Below, one piece after another: positions 7,916 through 17,543 of a DNA stretch of 51,846 nt; within the stretch, counting starts at the first letter, position 1; each line of letters begins with the position of its first letter. A program made the translations under genes and the position numbers. Source of the DNA: Eubacteriales bacterium. GTDB lineage: Bacteria > Bacillota > Clostridia > Saccharofermentanales > DTU023. Where the stretch lies: NCBI GenBank assembly GCA_030537595.1, contig JAUNVR010000009.1, forward strand, positions 11,746 to 63,591. Reading direction: 5' to 3'. The notes under the pieces were generated by a model. It ran no database searches, was not told the origin of the DNA, and was given only the letters and a program-made list of their open reading frames with translations.

Positions 7916-9484
7916 ATGAATTCTGCTGCAATGCAAATCTGGAATCGCTGTTTGGAGGACTATTTAAGACCCGAATTGAACGAACTTAGTTACAAAACAT
8001 GGTTCGTTCCGGCCGAAGCATACCTGGAGGGTGAACGTGATTTTATACTTATCACCCCAAACAAGCTCAGCTGTGAATATTTGAGTCAGTATGCTGCCTT
8101 AATCGAGAATGCTTTAGCGCTTTCGACCGGTCGTGAGTTCAATTTAAAAATTGATGTAAAATCCGGTGAGAAATTGCGCGAAGAAGTGATTCGGCAATCC
8201 CTCCAGCACGAGCTTCCAGTAGCCCCTCAGGAGGAGCGCAGTGATTTTTTCTCTTCTAGCGCGAGTCGTGATGCAAAAGCCAACTATATTCCCTCCAGAA
8301 CTCCGGCTCCAGCAATTGAGAGGTCGAATCCTGTTTTGGATTTCCCGCCTCGGAATAATTCAGAAGCTGAGCTTAAAGAGGGTCTAGTCGGCCAAGAAAA
8401 ACTTAGTGAGCCGCAGCCTATAGAAGCAGTTAAAAGTAGTGAAACTGTGGATTCTTCTGCCGTTTCTTTATTAAATCCAAACTATACCTTTGATAGCTTT
8501 GTGGTCGGGCCTGGGAATAATTTCGCCTATGCTGCCTCAATTGCAATTTCTTCCATGCAGGGTGGACAGGATTACAATCCGCTCTTTTTATATGGTGGAA
8601 GTGGCCTCGGTAAAACCCATTTAATGCAGGCGATTGGCAATGAGGTGAAGCGGAAATTTCCACATAAGCGCATTGTTTACGTGCAGACGGAAAAATTCGT
8701 CAACGACTTTATTCAGGTTATTAAATCTAAGCATTTTGACCAATTTAGAAGAAAGTACCGGATGGCCGATCTCTTATTAATTGACGATATTCAGTTCATT
8801 GAGGGCAAGGAGCAAATGCAGGAAGAATTCTTCCACACCTTTAATACCTTATATGAGAACCATAAGAATATTGTCCTGACTTGCGACCAACCGCCGCAGA
8901 CTCTTTCAACCTTAGAGGAGCGCCTTAAAACTCGCTTCTCCTCCGGTTTAATTGTTGATATTTCACCTCCGGACTATGAAACGAGAATTGCAATTTTACG
9001 GCAATTGAGCGAGCAATTCGGGGTCAAGGTTCCAGACGATGTTAATGAGTTTATCGCCCGCAATATTTCTTCAAATATCCGGGAGCTAGAGGGCGCATTT
9101 AAGACCTTAATGGCCTACTGCATGATTGCTGGCCCGATTGATTTAAGCCTGGCCAAAGAAGCCTTAAAGAGCAATATTAAGCCCAATGAGCAAAGGCGGA
9201 TCGATGCGGAGCTAATTAAGCAGGTTGTGGCTAATTTCTATAACATCACGACTGAGGATTTACTGAGTAAGCAAAGAAGCCAGGATATCGCCTGGCCGCG
9301 CCAGATTGCAATGTATCTCTGCCGCAATTCAATTGACATGACTTTTAGCGACATTGGACAGGCTTTCGGAGGTCGTAATCACGCTACGGTGATTCACGCA
9401 TATGATAAAATAAAGGAGTCACTGCAGTCAGATGAGCAGTTAAAAAGAGAGATTGAAGAACTTTCTGAGCGACTGAGTACTTAA
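7916..9484 (+). CDS. dnaA: Chromosomal replication initiator DnaA
   Basis: A 522-residue AAA+ initiator that binds DnaA boxes and opens the origin. Domain I (about 1-80) is followed by a long hydrophilic linker (about 85-190), then the AAA+ domain with Walker A GGSGLGKTH (227-235) and Walker B LLLIDD (286-291), and domain IV with the DnaA signature DIGQAFGGRNHATVIHAYDKI split over the HTH. The frame could start at a GTG at 7904, but GAGG overlaps that codon and sits 11 bases before the ATG at 7916, so I chose 7916. It is longer than the approximately 450-residue B. subtilis protein because of the linker. First gene of the dnaA-dnaN-recF-remB-gyrB cluster. Confidence 0.97.
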   Translation: MNSAAMQIWNRCLEDYLRPELNELSYKTWFVPAEAYLEGERDFILITPNKLSCEYLSQYAALIENALALSTGREFNLKIDVKSGEKLREEVIRQSLQHELPVAPQEERSDFFSSSASRDAKANYIPSRTPAPAIERSNPVLDFPPRNNSEAELKEGLVGQEKLSEPQPIEAVKSSETVDSSAVSLLNPNYTFDSFVVGPGNNFAYAASIAISSMQGGQDYNPLFLYGGSGLGKTHLMQAIGNEVKRKFPHKRIVYVQTEKFVNDFIQVIKSKHFDQFRRKYRMADLLLIDDIQFIEGKEQMQEEFFHTFNTLYENHKNIVLTCDQPPQTLSTLEERLKTRFSSGLIVDISPPDYETRIAILRQLSEQFGVKVPDDVNEFIARNISSNIRELEGAFKTLMAYCMIAGPIDLSLAKEALKSNIKPNEQRRIDAELIKQVVANFYNITTEDLLSKQRSQDIAWPRQIAMYLCRNSIDMTFSDIGQAFGGRNHATVIHAYDKIKESLQSDEQLKREIEELSERLST

Positions 9485-9758
9485 ATTCAATTGTTCATAA
9501 GCCAGCTTTTGACTGTTAAATTAACAGTTGAAAGTCTGTTGATGAAATGTGCATAAGCAGACTTTGTGGAAAGTCTTGATAAGCTCCTCATTTATCAACT
9601 GGCAGGTGAACGTATTGTGCACATAGAAAAGCCTCTTATACCGGGCTGTAATGGACTTTTACACGGTATCAACAGCACATAATAAGAGGACGGAGAATTA
9701 GCTAGGCTAAATATAGATGATAGCGCGCAGGCGCAATTGTGAAGAAGAAAGGTATTTT
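9485..9758 (+). other. dnaA-dnaN intergenic region, second half of putative oriC
   Basis: 274 bp rich in inverted repeats and DnaA-box-like 9-mers: TGTTCATAA (9492-9500), TGTGCATAA (9548-9556, matching the TGTGNATAA reverse consensus), TGTGGAAAG (9565-9573) and TTTTACACG (9657-9665). Inverted repeats: CTGTTAA-a-TTAACAG (9513-9527), AAAGTCTG with CAGACTTT (9531-9538, 9558-9565), TTGATAA with TTATCAA (9576-9582, 9592-9598). B. subtilis also has boxes in this gap. Confidence 0.5.
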
Positions 9759-10859
9759 ATGAATATCGTTGTAAGCAAAGAAGAACTGAATGCTGCTATT
9801 GCAATGGTGCAAAAAGCAATCTCGACTCGTTCAACCTTGGCAATCCTCGATGGCATCCTCTTAGAAGCCATTGACGATAAGCTGATTTTGACCGGTTATG
9901 ACTTAGAAACCGGAATTGAGTGTCGGGTTCCTGCCAGTATTAAAAGTGGAGGCAAGATTGTCCTGCGCTCCAAACTCTTCGGTGACATTGTTCGTAAGTT
10001 ACCTGAAGAGCGAGTTAGCATCGAGAAAAGCGAAGCCGGTCCGGTCGTAATTTGCTCTGGTCAGGCGCGTTATGAGATTGACTTCATGGAGGGCGAGTAC
10101 CCGAAAATTCCAGAAGTTGAAAAGACGAAGCAATTCGCAATTAGCCAAAATACCCTGCGTGAGATGATCAATGAGACGATTTTTGCCGCCTCCAATGACG
10201 AGTCCAGACCGATTCTCAATGGCATCAACCTGCTCTGCGAAGGCAGTAAGTTAGAGTTGGTTGCAATTGACGGTTTCCGCCTTGCTGTGAGAACCGAGGA
10301 GATGGAAGATAAGGATGAAAACCTGCAATTCATCGTCCCGGCAAAGGCGATGCAGGAAGTTGCGAGAATTATTGAGAAAAGTGATGAGCCAGTCAATCTT
10401 TATTCTTCACACAACTACATTCTCTTTGACAACGGCCATGTGCGCCTAGTTTCACGCCTGATTCAGGGTGAGTTCATGCAATATGAGGCGATCATTCCGA
10501 ATAGTTACATGTCGCAAATCACAATTTCTAGAGAGGAATTGTTGGCGGCTGTGGAACGCTGTGCCCTGATTATTAACATGGAGCAGCGGCGCTTCCCGAT
10601 TACCCTGAAAAGTGAGCTGCAAAGCAAGTTAGTAATCTCTGCAGCTACGGATATCGGTAGCGCCCACGAGGAATTAAACTGCCGGATCGAGGGTGAGGAA
10701 GTCGATATTGACTTCAATCCGCGCTACTTCCTCGAAGCTTTGAAAAACATCCCGGATTCAGAAATCCGTCTGGACTTTGGTGGCGGTGGCACTTCCTGTG
10801 TAATTCGTCCGCTCGAAGGGGAAAAATTCCTCTACCTCCTCCTCCCTGTTCGCAGGTAG
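9759..10859 (+). CDS. dnaN: DNA polymerase III beta subunit (sliding clamp)
   Basis: A 366-residue clamp that tethers the replicative polymerase to DNA. It begins MNIVVSKEEL and ends LLPVRR, like other clamps, with the three-domain pattern across the length (for example NGINLLCEGSKLELVAIDGFRLA in the middle domain, split here for reading). The frame is open from an ATG at 9717, but that start would add 14 Arg/Glu-rich residues and lacks a ribosome site. GAAAGG six bases before the ATG at 9759 and family length decide the start. It is followed 57 bp later by recF; the small S4-domain gene (yaaA) often found between them in Bacilli is absent. Confidence 0.96.
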   Translation: MNIVVSKEELNAAIAMVQKAISTRSTLAILDGILLEAIDDKLILTGYDLETGIECRVPASIKSGGKIVLRSKLFGDIVRKLPEERVSIEKSEAGPVVICSGQARYEIDFMEGEYPKIPEVEKTKQFAISQNTLREMINETIFAASNDESRPILNGINLLCEGSKLELVAIDGFRLAVRTEEMEDKDENLQFIVPAKAMQEVARIIEKSDEPVNLYSSHNYILFDNGHVRLVSRLIQGEFMQYEAIIPNSYMSQITISREELLAAVERCALIINMEQRRFPITLKSELQSKLVISAATDIGSAHEELNCRIEGEEVDIDFNPRYFLEALKNIPDSEIRLDFGGGGTSCVIRPLEGEKFLYLLLPVRR

Positions 10860-10916
10860 TAGCTTAGAGCATGCTTCGAGCTAGGAAAAAAACTCATTTA
10901 GGTGGTCTGGCTTAGG

Positions 10917-12128
10917 ATGTTAGTCAAAGAACTGAGACTCCAAAACTTCCGCAATTATGAAGATCAGCTCTTGTCCGCCGTAGCCGGTGACAATCTCTTA
11001 GTTGGTCGCAATGCGCAGGGCAAGACCAATATTTTAGAGGCGATTTATCTACTGACCTGTGCCCGCTCTCATCGCACGGGCAAGGACCCTGAGTTAATCA
11101 GGCATGGCAGCGATTATTATCGCCTTGAATTGAATTTTTCTGGCGCAGCTGGCGAGGATCAAAATCTGGTCATTTTCTACCAGGACTTAGACCGCTCCAT
11201 AGATCGAGCCCTCTATCAAAACTTGTCAGCAGGGCGCAGAAAAAGGCGGGAGATCTATTACCAGGGTGCAAAACTGGAGAAGATTTCAGAACTTTTCGGA
11301 CTCTTCCAAGCCGTAATTTTCGCACCTGAGGATTTACAGCTAATTAAGGGCGCTCCTGGCGAAAGAAGACGTTTTTTAGACCTGATTTTAGCCAAGGTCA
11401 GTAAGACTTATTTCACCAATCTTCAGGATTTTCAAAGGATTCTGAGTGAGCGCAATCAAATTTTGAAAAAAATGCGCGAGAAGCCAGGAGATTTACAGCA
11501 AATCCAATTAGATCTTTGGACCGAGCGACTGGCTGTGGCCGGGGCAAAGGTAATGCACGAGCGTCTAATTCAGATTGAGGCATTAAAGGAATTTGCAGAA
11601 GAGGCCTTAAAGACCTTGTCAGATGAAAAAGAGAATTTAAGTCTCAGTTATGAGTCATTTGCAAATTTTACGGCTGAGGATTCGCTGGAGCAGCTCAGTG
11701 CGGCCTATGAGAATCGCTTAAAAAAGAGTGAATTCGATGATATTCAAAGGGGTTCAAGCTCCTATGGCCCGCAGCGCGATGATTTAAGGATTGAATTAAA
11801 TGGCTTAGTGGCCAAAACCTATGCTTCTCAGGGGCAGCAGCGTTCTTTGGCCTTGGCCTTGAGAATTGCAGAGCTACATTTAATCCATCAATTGACTGGT
11901 GAAAAACCGGTGCTACTTCTAGATGATGTGATGAGTGAGCTTGATCCAGGCAGAAGGACTCGTTTATTTCAGGCAATCAGCTCTGAGCAAGTCTTTTTAA
12001 CCTGTGCTGATGTCGATCAGGTCTTACCTGCCTTTGCTTCTGCCCAGGGTTCAATTTCCCAAAATGGAGCTGCGCTGACCCAGATGTTCAAGATTAGTGC
12101 AGGGACCATCGAAGAGACTGTGGTTTAG
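10917..12128 (+). CDS. recF: DNA replication and repair protein RecF
   Basis: A 403-residue SMC-like ATPase that helps load RecA at gaps. Motifs: LRLQNFRNYED start, Walker A VGRNAQGKTNILEA, FAPEDLQLIKGAPGERRRFLD, the SYGPQRDDL segment, signature ASQGQQRSLALALR, and Walker B VLLLDDVMSELD. An upstream GTG at 10902 is in frame, but AGGTGG suits the ATG at 10917 and the protein then starts MLVKELRLQNF as in relatives. Fourth-order synteny with dnaN and remB supports the call. Confidence 0.96.
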   Translation: MLVKELRLQNFRNYEDQLLSAVAGDNLLVGRNAQGKTNILEAIYLLTCARSHRTGKDPELIRHGSDYYRLELNFSGAAGEDQNLVIFYQDLDRSIDRALYQNLSAGRRKRREIYYQGAKLEKISELFGLFQAVIFAPEDLQLIKGAPGERRRFLDLILAKVSKTYFTNLQDFQRILSERNQILKKMREKPGDLQQIQLDLWTERLAVAGAKVMHERLIQIEALKEFAEEALKTLSDEKENLSLSYESFANFTAEDSLEQLSAAYENRLKKSEFDDIQRGSSSYGPQRDDLRIELNGLVAKTYASQGQQRSLALALRIAELHLIHQLTGEKPVLLLDDVMSELDPGRRTRLFQAISSEQVFLTCADVDQVLPAFASAQGSISQNGAALTQMFKISAGTIEETVV

Positions 12129-12157
12129 CTAATTTAGGCGATTTTTCGGACGATTTT

Positions 12158-12166
12158 TGCTATAAT
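12158..12166 (+). promoter_or_regulatory. Extended -10 promoter just upstream of remB
   Basis: TGC followed by a perfect TATAAT (12161-12166); no clear -35. The predicted transcription start (about 12173) is only a few bases before the remB ATG at 12177, so the message would be leaderless or nearly so. Confidence 0.5.
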
Positions 12167-12176
12167 GTAAAGGCTT

Positions 12177-12446
12177 ATGTATGTACACTTAGGTGGAGAT
12201 TTAAGTATATCCGACCGGTGGATAGTCGCGATTTTAGATTTAGACGAATTAAACCGGTCAGCTGTCGACGACCTGCGCTTCTGGCGAGAGGCCGAAGCTG
12301 CTGAGCGGGTTGAAATACTAAGTGATAGCATCCCGCTATCCTTAGTTCTAACCTTAGATAAAATTTATCTCTCTCCCCTGCCAGCAAAAACTCTGAGTCT
12401 CAGATTAAAGCGGGCTCAGGCGAGGATGAAATCTCGTAATACTTAG
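12177..12446 (+). CDS. remB: DUF370 family protein, RemB (YaaB)-like regulator
   Basis: An 89-residue protein. It begins MYVHLGGDLSIS and contains IVAILDLDEL and KIYLSPLPAKTLSLR, matching the B. subtilis YaaB/RemB pattern (MYIHLG..., IVGIFD..., IYYSPLSSSTL). The family is linked to extracellular matrix and biofilm gene regulation in B. subtilis. Position between recF and gyrB is the conserved YaaB location. A purine-rich AAAGG is only three bases from the ATG, which with the adjacent extended -10 element suggests little or no leader. Molecular function here is not shown by the sequence. Confidence 0.85.
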   Translation: MYVHLGGDLSISDRWIVAILDLDELNRSAVDDLRFWREAEAAERVEILSDSIPLSLVLTLDKIYLSPLPAKTLSLRLKRAQARMKSRNT

Positions 12447-12539
12447 GCAGAGGCTAGAGCTTTTCCGCTCTTAAAGGCTAATTCAATAGAGTAAAAGCAA
12501 AATAAAGCAGCAGCTTTAGCCTTGCTGCATTAAAGATAA

Positions 12540-14672
<2,133 letters not shown>

Positions 14673-14680
14673 GAAAAGCT

Positions 14681-14719
14681 AGCTCAGTCAGAAGCTTATA
14701 TTCTGTCTGAGCTTTATTA
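14681..14719 (+). terminator. Probable gyrB terminator
   Basis: A 13-bp stem with one mismatch (14681-14693 with 14701-14713) is followed by a short TTATTAG. The T tract is weak, so some readthrough into parA is possible. Confidence 0.6.
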
Positions 14720-14783
14720 GTCTAAACTGGGCTTTCAGAAGGATTAAGAAAGCATCTTCAGTTAGTAGTGAAAGAGGCTTCAG

Positions 14784-15545
14784 ATGATTATTGCAGTATG
14801 TAATCAAAAAGGTGGTGTAGGTAAGACAACGACGGCTGTTAGCCTAGCTGTTGCTCTGGCGCAAAGAAAGCAGAAAGTGCTTTTAATTGACCTAGACCCA
14901 CAGGGCAATGCCAGTTCTGGCTTGGGCATTGATAAGAACGAGCTTGAACTTACTACCTATGACCTCTTAATTGGAGACAAAGAGCTAAGTGATTGCGTTA
15001 TTGATTCAGGACGTAAGAATCTAGATATTCTGCCGACTAATATTAATCTGGCTGGAGCTGAGTTAGAAATGGTATCTGCTGTTTCACGTGAAACAATTTT
15101 GAAACGAGCAGTAGCAAAAGACTCAGATAAATATGATTTCATTATTCTCGACTGTCCCCCTTCCCTTGGTTTACTTACTCTTAACGCCCTTACAGCAGCA
15201 GACTCAATGATAATTCCCGTCCAGGCTGAGTATTATGCTCTAGAGGGGCTAAGTCAGTTACTGGATACTGTTGCTAAGGTAAGGAAAATACTAAATCCAG
15301 ATCTAGAGCTATTAGGTGCAGTAATTACCATGTATGATCAGAGGACTAATCTATCTGCGGAAGTTGCTGCAGAGTTGAGGAAGTTCTTCCAAGGTAAATG
15401 CTTTAAGACTATTATTCCCAGAAATATTAAGATCTCCGAGGCTCCTTCTCACGGAGAAGCAATTATCGAATACGAGCCTAATTCTAAGGGTGGGATTGCC
15501 TACAGCAATTTAGCAAAGGAAATCCTAAAGATAGTTAGAAAGTAA
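14784..15545 (+). CDS. parA: Chromosome partitioning ATPase ParA (Soj)
   Basis: A 253-residue deviant Walker-type ATPase that works with ParB-parS complexes to segregate new origins. It starts MIIAVCNQKGGVGKTTTAVSLA with the deviant Walker A, then LLIDLDPQGNASSGLG, FIILDCPPSLGLLTLNAL (Walker B) and the C-terminal KISEAPSHGEAI motif. GAGG precedes the ATG. The gene contains a perfect parS site in its coding sequence, where it encodes AVSRET. By eye it is AT-richer and uses ATA and CTA codons more than flanking genes. It is cut off from parB by a terminator and a gap of about 700 bp, unlike the usual overlapping pair. Confidence 0.96.
   Translation: MIIAVCNQKGGVGKTTTAVSLAVALAQRKQKVLLIDLDPQGNASSGLGIDKNELELTTYDLLIGDKELSDCVIDSGRKNLDILPTNINLAGAELEMVSAVSRETILKRAVAKDSDKYDFIILDCPPSLGLLTLNALTAADSMIIPVQAEYYALEGLSQLLDTVAKVRKILNPDLELLGAVITMYDQRTNLSAEVAAELRKFFQGKCFKTIIPRNIKISEAPSHGEAIIEYEPNSKGGIAYSNLAKEILKIVRK
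15080..15095. promoter_or_regulatory. parS: parS centromere site inside parA
   Basis: TGTTTCACGTGAAACA, a perfect 16-bp palindrome equal to the Firmicute parS consensus TGTTNCACGTGAAACA. It is in frame within parA. ParB binds and spreads from such sites. Confidence 0.95.
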
Positions 15546-15602
15546 GTGGATCTCAGAATCTCATCTATCTTTGTGACTATTACTAAACTATTTAAGTATT
15601 GG

Positions 15603-15625
15603 GGGGCCTATGAGGCCCCTTTATT
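15603..15625 (+). terminator. parA terminator
   Basis: GGGGCC-tatga-GGCCCC (15603-15619) followed by TTTATTTAT, 57 bp after the parA stop. Confidence 0.75.
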
Positions 15626-15745
15626 TATGGTTATTTAATGGCTTGATGATTGAATAAGTAGATAAGGCCTCTCCCCTGATTCGTTGATAAGGTATTTTGC
15701 CGTTCCGGGTTTTCATATACTCAGCTTGTTATGCTAGACACGAGG

Positions 15746-15848
15746 ATGCCTTTTATCTTAGATGAGTCATTCATATGGCACGGCTCTTTATATCAGACAA
15801 CTGATTAATAGGGGGCACTGCCCTTTACATCAGACTAGTTGTTAATAG
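15746..15848 (+). repeat. Degenerate tandem repeats, about 37-bp period
   Basis: Two copies aligned by eye at 15777-15811 and 15814-15848 share about 28 of 35 positions; both begin GGCAC, contain CTTTA, ATCAGAC and end TTAATAG. A more decayed third copy precedes them (about 15746-15776), and hints of further copies lie on both sides. It does not code for protein. Function unknown; position next to parS makes a segregation or origin role worth testing. Confidence 0.5.
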
Positions 15849-16070
15849 ATGGTCCGCTTTTTATAAATTTCCTGATGGAAATTCCGGCTTAGAACAATGC
15901 CTATGATATTGCTAAAGTAAATTGCCTTTAAAAAGATATTGCATCTTCTTGAATAAATCTGTTTAGTAAAAAGCATATTAGGCCGTCACTCGTTAAGCGC
16001 AAAGCAAAGAAATAGCGAATATTATGCCTATAGACGGCATCACATTAAACTCAAGACGTCAAATCAACAT

Positions 16071-16086
16071 TGTTTCACGTGAAACA
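16071..16086. promoter_or_regulatory. parS: parS centromere site upstream of parB
   Basis: A second perfect TGTTTCACGTGAAACA, 164 bp upstream of the parB start and 976 bp after the site in parA. ParB bound here could also influence parB expression. Confidence 0.95.
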
Positions 16087-16249
16087 ATAGAAATATAAAT
16101 AAACTCTTATGCAGGATCGGTTTATACTGGAAACATAATCCTTATATTACATTTCAATTTTGAATTCAGATATTTAATCTGCTTTAATCGATAGTGAATC
16201 AGTTTAAGCATCAGATTGCAAAGGCAATCTTTTAGATATGGAGGTTGTG

Positions 16250-17167
16250 ATGAAAAGTTCTGCTAAAAAAGAAGGTAAATCCGCCCTGGGTAAAGGAATT
16301 GGTGCACTCTTAGGTAATATCGATGTGCCAGATGAGTTTATTAAAGAAAGTCATGAGTCAGTAATTGAATTAGCTGTTGGCGATATCAATCCCAACCATG
16401 AACAGCCGAGAAAGTCATTTGATGATGAATCTCTAGCTGAGCTAGCACAGTCGATCAGAGAGAACGGGATAATTCAGCCCCTAATAGTTACAAAGATATC
16501 CGAGAACAATTACCAGCTGGTAGCTGGTGAGCGACGCTGGAGAGCAGCAAGGCTTGCAGAGCTAGCCAAGGTTCCGGTAATTGTTAGAGAACTAAGCGAT
16601 GAGAAGATCTTAGAGCACGCCTTAATTGAGAATATTCAACGTGAGGACTTAAATCCAATTGAAACTGCCGAAGCCCTGAAGCAGCTGATAGAGCGACATG
16701 ACTTAACTCAGACTGAGCTTGCGGAGCGCGTAGGAAAGTCTCGCTCAGCTCTAGCGAATACTATGCGCCTATTAAAGCTTCCGGAAGAGATTAGAGAAGA
16801 AATCATCATGGGCGAACTTAGTGAGGGTCATGGTCGAGCTATCCTAGCTCTGGAAGATCCAGAAGAAATGATCCTGGTTAAAGAGAAGATACTAGCAGAG
16901 TCACTATCAGTACGCGAGACTGAGGCTCTAGTGCAGGAGCTTTTAAACCCAGTTGTAGAAGAGGCTAAGCCGAAGGCAGAAGAGAGTGAAGATAAATCCT
17001 TAAGAAAGCTCACTATTAAGCGCATAGAGACGATTTTACGCGAGGAATATGGAACTCGGGTCAGCATTAGTGACAGGGGCGGTAAGGGTGTGATAAAATT
17101 ACACTATCAATCTAATGAAGATCTGGAAAGGCTCCTAAATCTAATGACCCCGGATGCTGAAGTCTAG
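16250..17167 (+). CDS. parB: Chromosome partitioning protein ParB (Spo0J)
   Basis: A 305-residue parS-binding CTPase clamp. It opens with a Lys-rich GLGKGIGALLGN-type segment for ParA contact, then the N-terminal domain with GERRWRAARLAEL (the CTP-binding arginine patch) and LIENIQREDLNPIETA, the HTH around LTQTELAERVGKSRSALANTMRLL, and a C-terminal dimerisation part ending near the stop. The frame opens at 16238, but that ATG lies inside the GGAGG (16240-16244) that serves the ATG at 16250 with five-base spacing. It follows parA after an unusually long gap holding a parS. Confidence 0.96.
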   Translation: MKSSAKKEGKSALGKGIGALLGNIDVPDEFIKESHESVIELAVGDINPNHEQPRKSFDDESLAELAQSIRENGIIQPLIVTKISENNYQLVAGERRWRAARLAELAKVPVIVRELSDEKILEHALIENIQREDLNPIETAEALKQLIERHDLTQTELAERVGKSRSALANTMRLLKLPEEIREEIIMGELSEGHGRAILALEDPEEMILVKEKILAESLSVRETEALVQELLNPVVEEAKPKAEESEDKSLRKLTIKRIETILREEYGTRVSISDRGGKGVIKLHYQSNEDLERLLNLMTPDAEV

Positions 17168-17215
17168 ACTTTATTGCCTATGATTCAAAGGCTTTGCCCA
17201 ATGCGGTAGTCGCTA

Positions 17216-17241
17216 TTTGTAATTCAAATTGAAATTACAAA
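17216..17241. repeat. Inverted repeat downstream of parB
   Basis: TTTGTAATT (17216-17224) and AATTACAAA (17233-17241) around an AT-rich core, together a near-perfect 26-bp palindrome. No T tract follows, so it may be an end-of-message structure or a binding site and not a standard terminator. Confidence 0.6.
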
Positions 17242-17315
17242 CTTATCCTGGTGAAGCTTAGTCCGGCAGATCTTTTAGGACAGATTCGATTAGATTGTTT
17301 ACACCTCTTTCAAGG

Positions 17316-17358
17316 TCTAAGCTTAGTACAGCTACGTCATGCGGCGACGTAGCTGTAC
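17316..17358. repeat. Palindrome plus perfect 13-bp hairpin between parB and cls
   Basis: CTAAGCTTAG (17316-17325) abuts a perfect stem, GTACAGCTACGTC (17326-17338) and its complement (17346-17358), with a 7-nt loop. Neither strand has a T tract. It lies between convergent parB and cls. Confidence 0.7.
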
Positions 17359-17425
17359 GCATTTCTGGGATAATTTTAGAGGGTCTAATAGAGCCAATGG
17401 GCCATTAAGTCTAGGCTTGTACAAT

Positions 17426-17543
17426 CCGATGACAGCTGCTCCAGAAGTAGGAAACGATTTAAGCACTAGATCAAGGGGCACATAAGCCGATGACAGCTTC
17501 AGCTCATAAGTACATAGCGATTTAAGGTCTAGATTAAAGGGGC
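17426..17543. repeat. Two-copy tandem repeat overlapping the end of cls
   Basis: CCGATGACAGCT occurs at 17426-17437 and again at 17487-17498 (61-bp step). Each is followed by CGATTTAAG, CTAGAT and AAGGGGC blocks at matching distance (17455-17479 and 17518-17543). The second copy runs over the cls stop codon at 17529. A weaker relative may precede at about 17378-17418. Confidence 0.6.

Larger units (their letters stand above)
15546..16249 (+). other. parA-parB intergenic region
   Basis: About 700 bp with no open frame of useful size. It holds the parA terminator, decayed tandem repeats (15746-15848), an apparently featureless AT-rich stretch (15849-16070) that includes GCCGTC and GACGGC arms, a perfect parS and the parB ribosome site. 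Confidence 0.6.

Noticed and set aside
15546..16070. Small protein or tRNA genes in the parA-parB gap
   Set aside because: No frame with a ribosome site and no cloverleaf-like arms or CCA end were found by eye.
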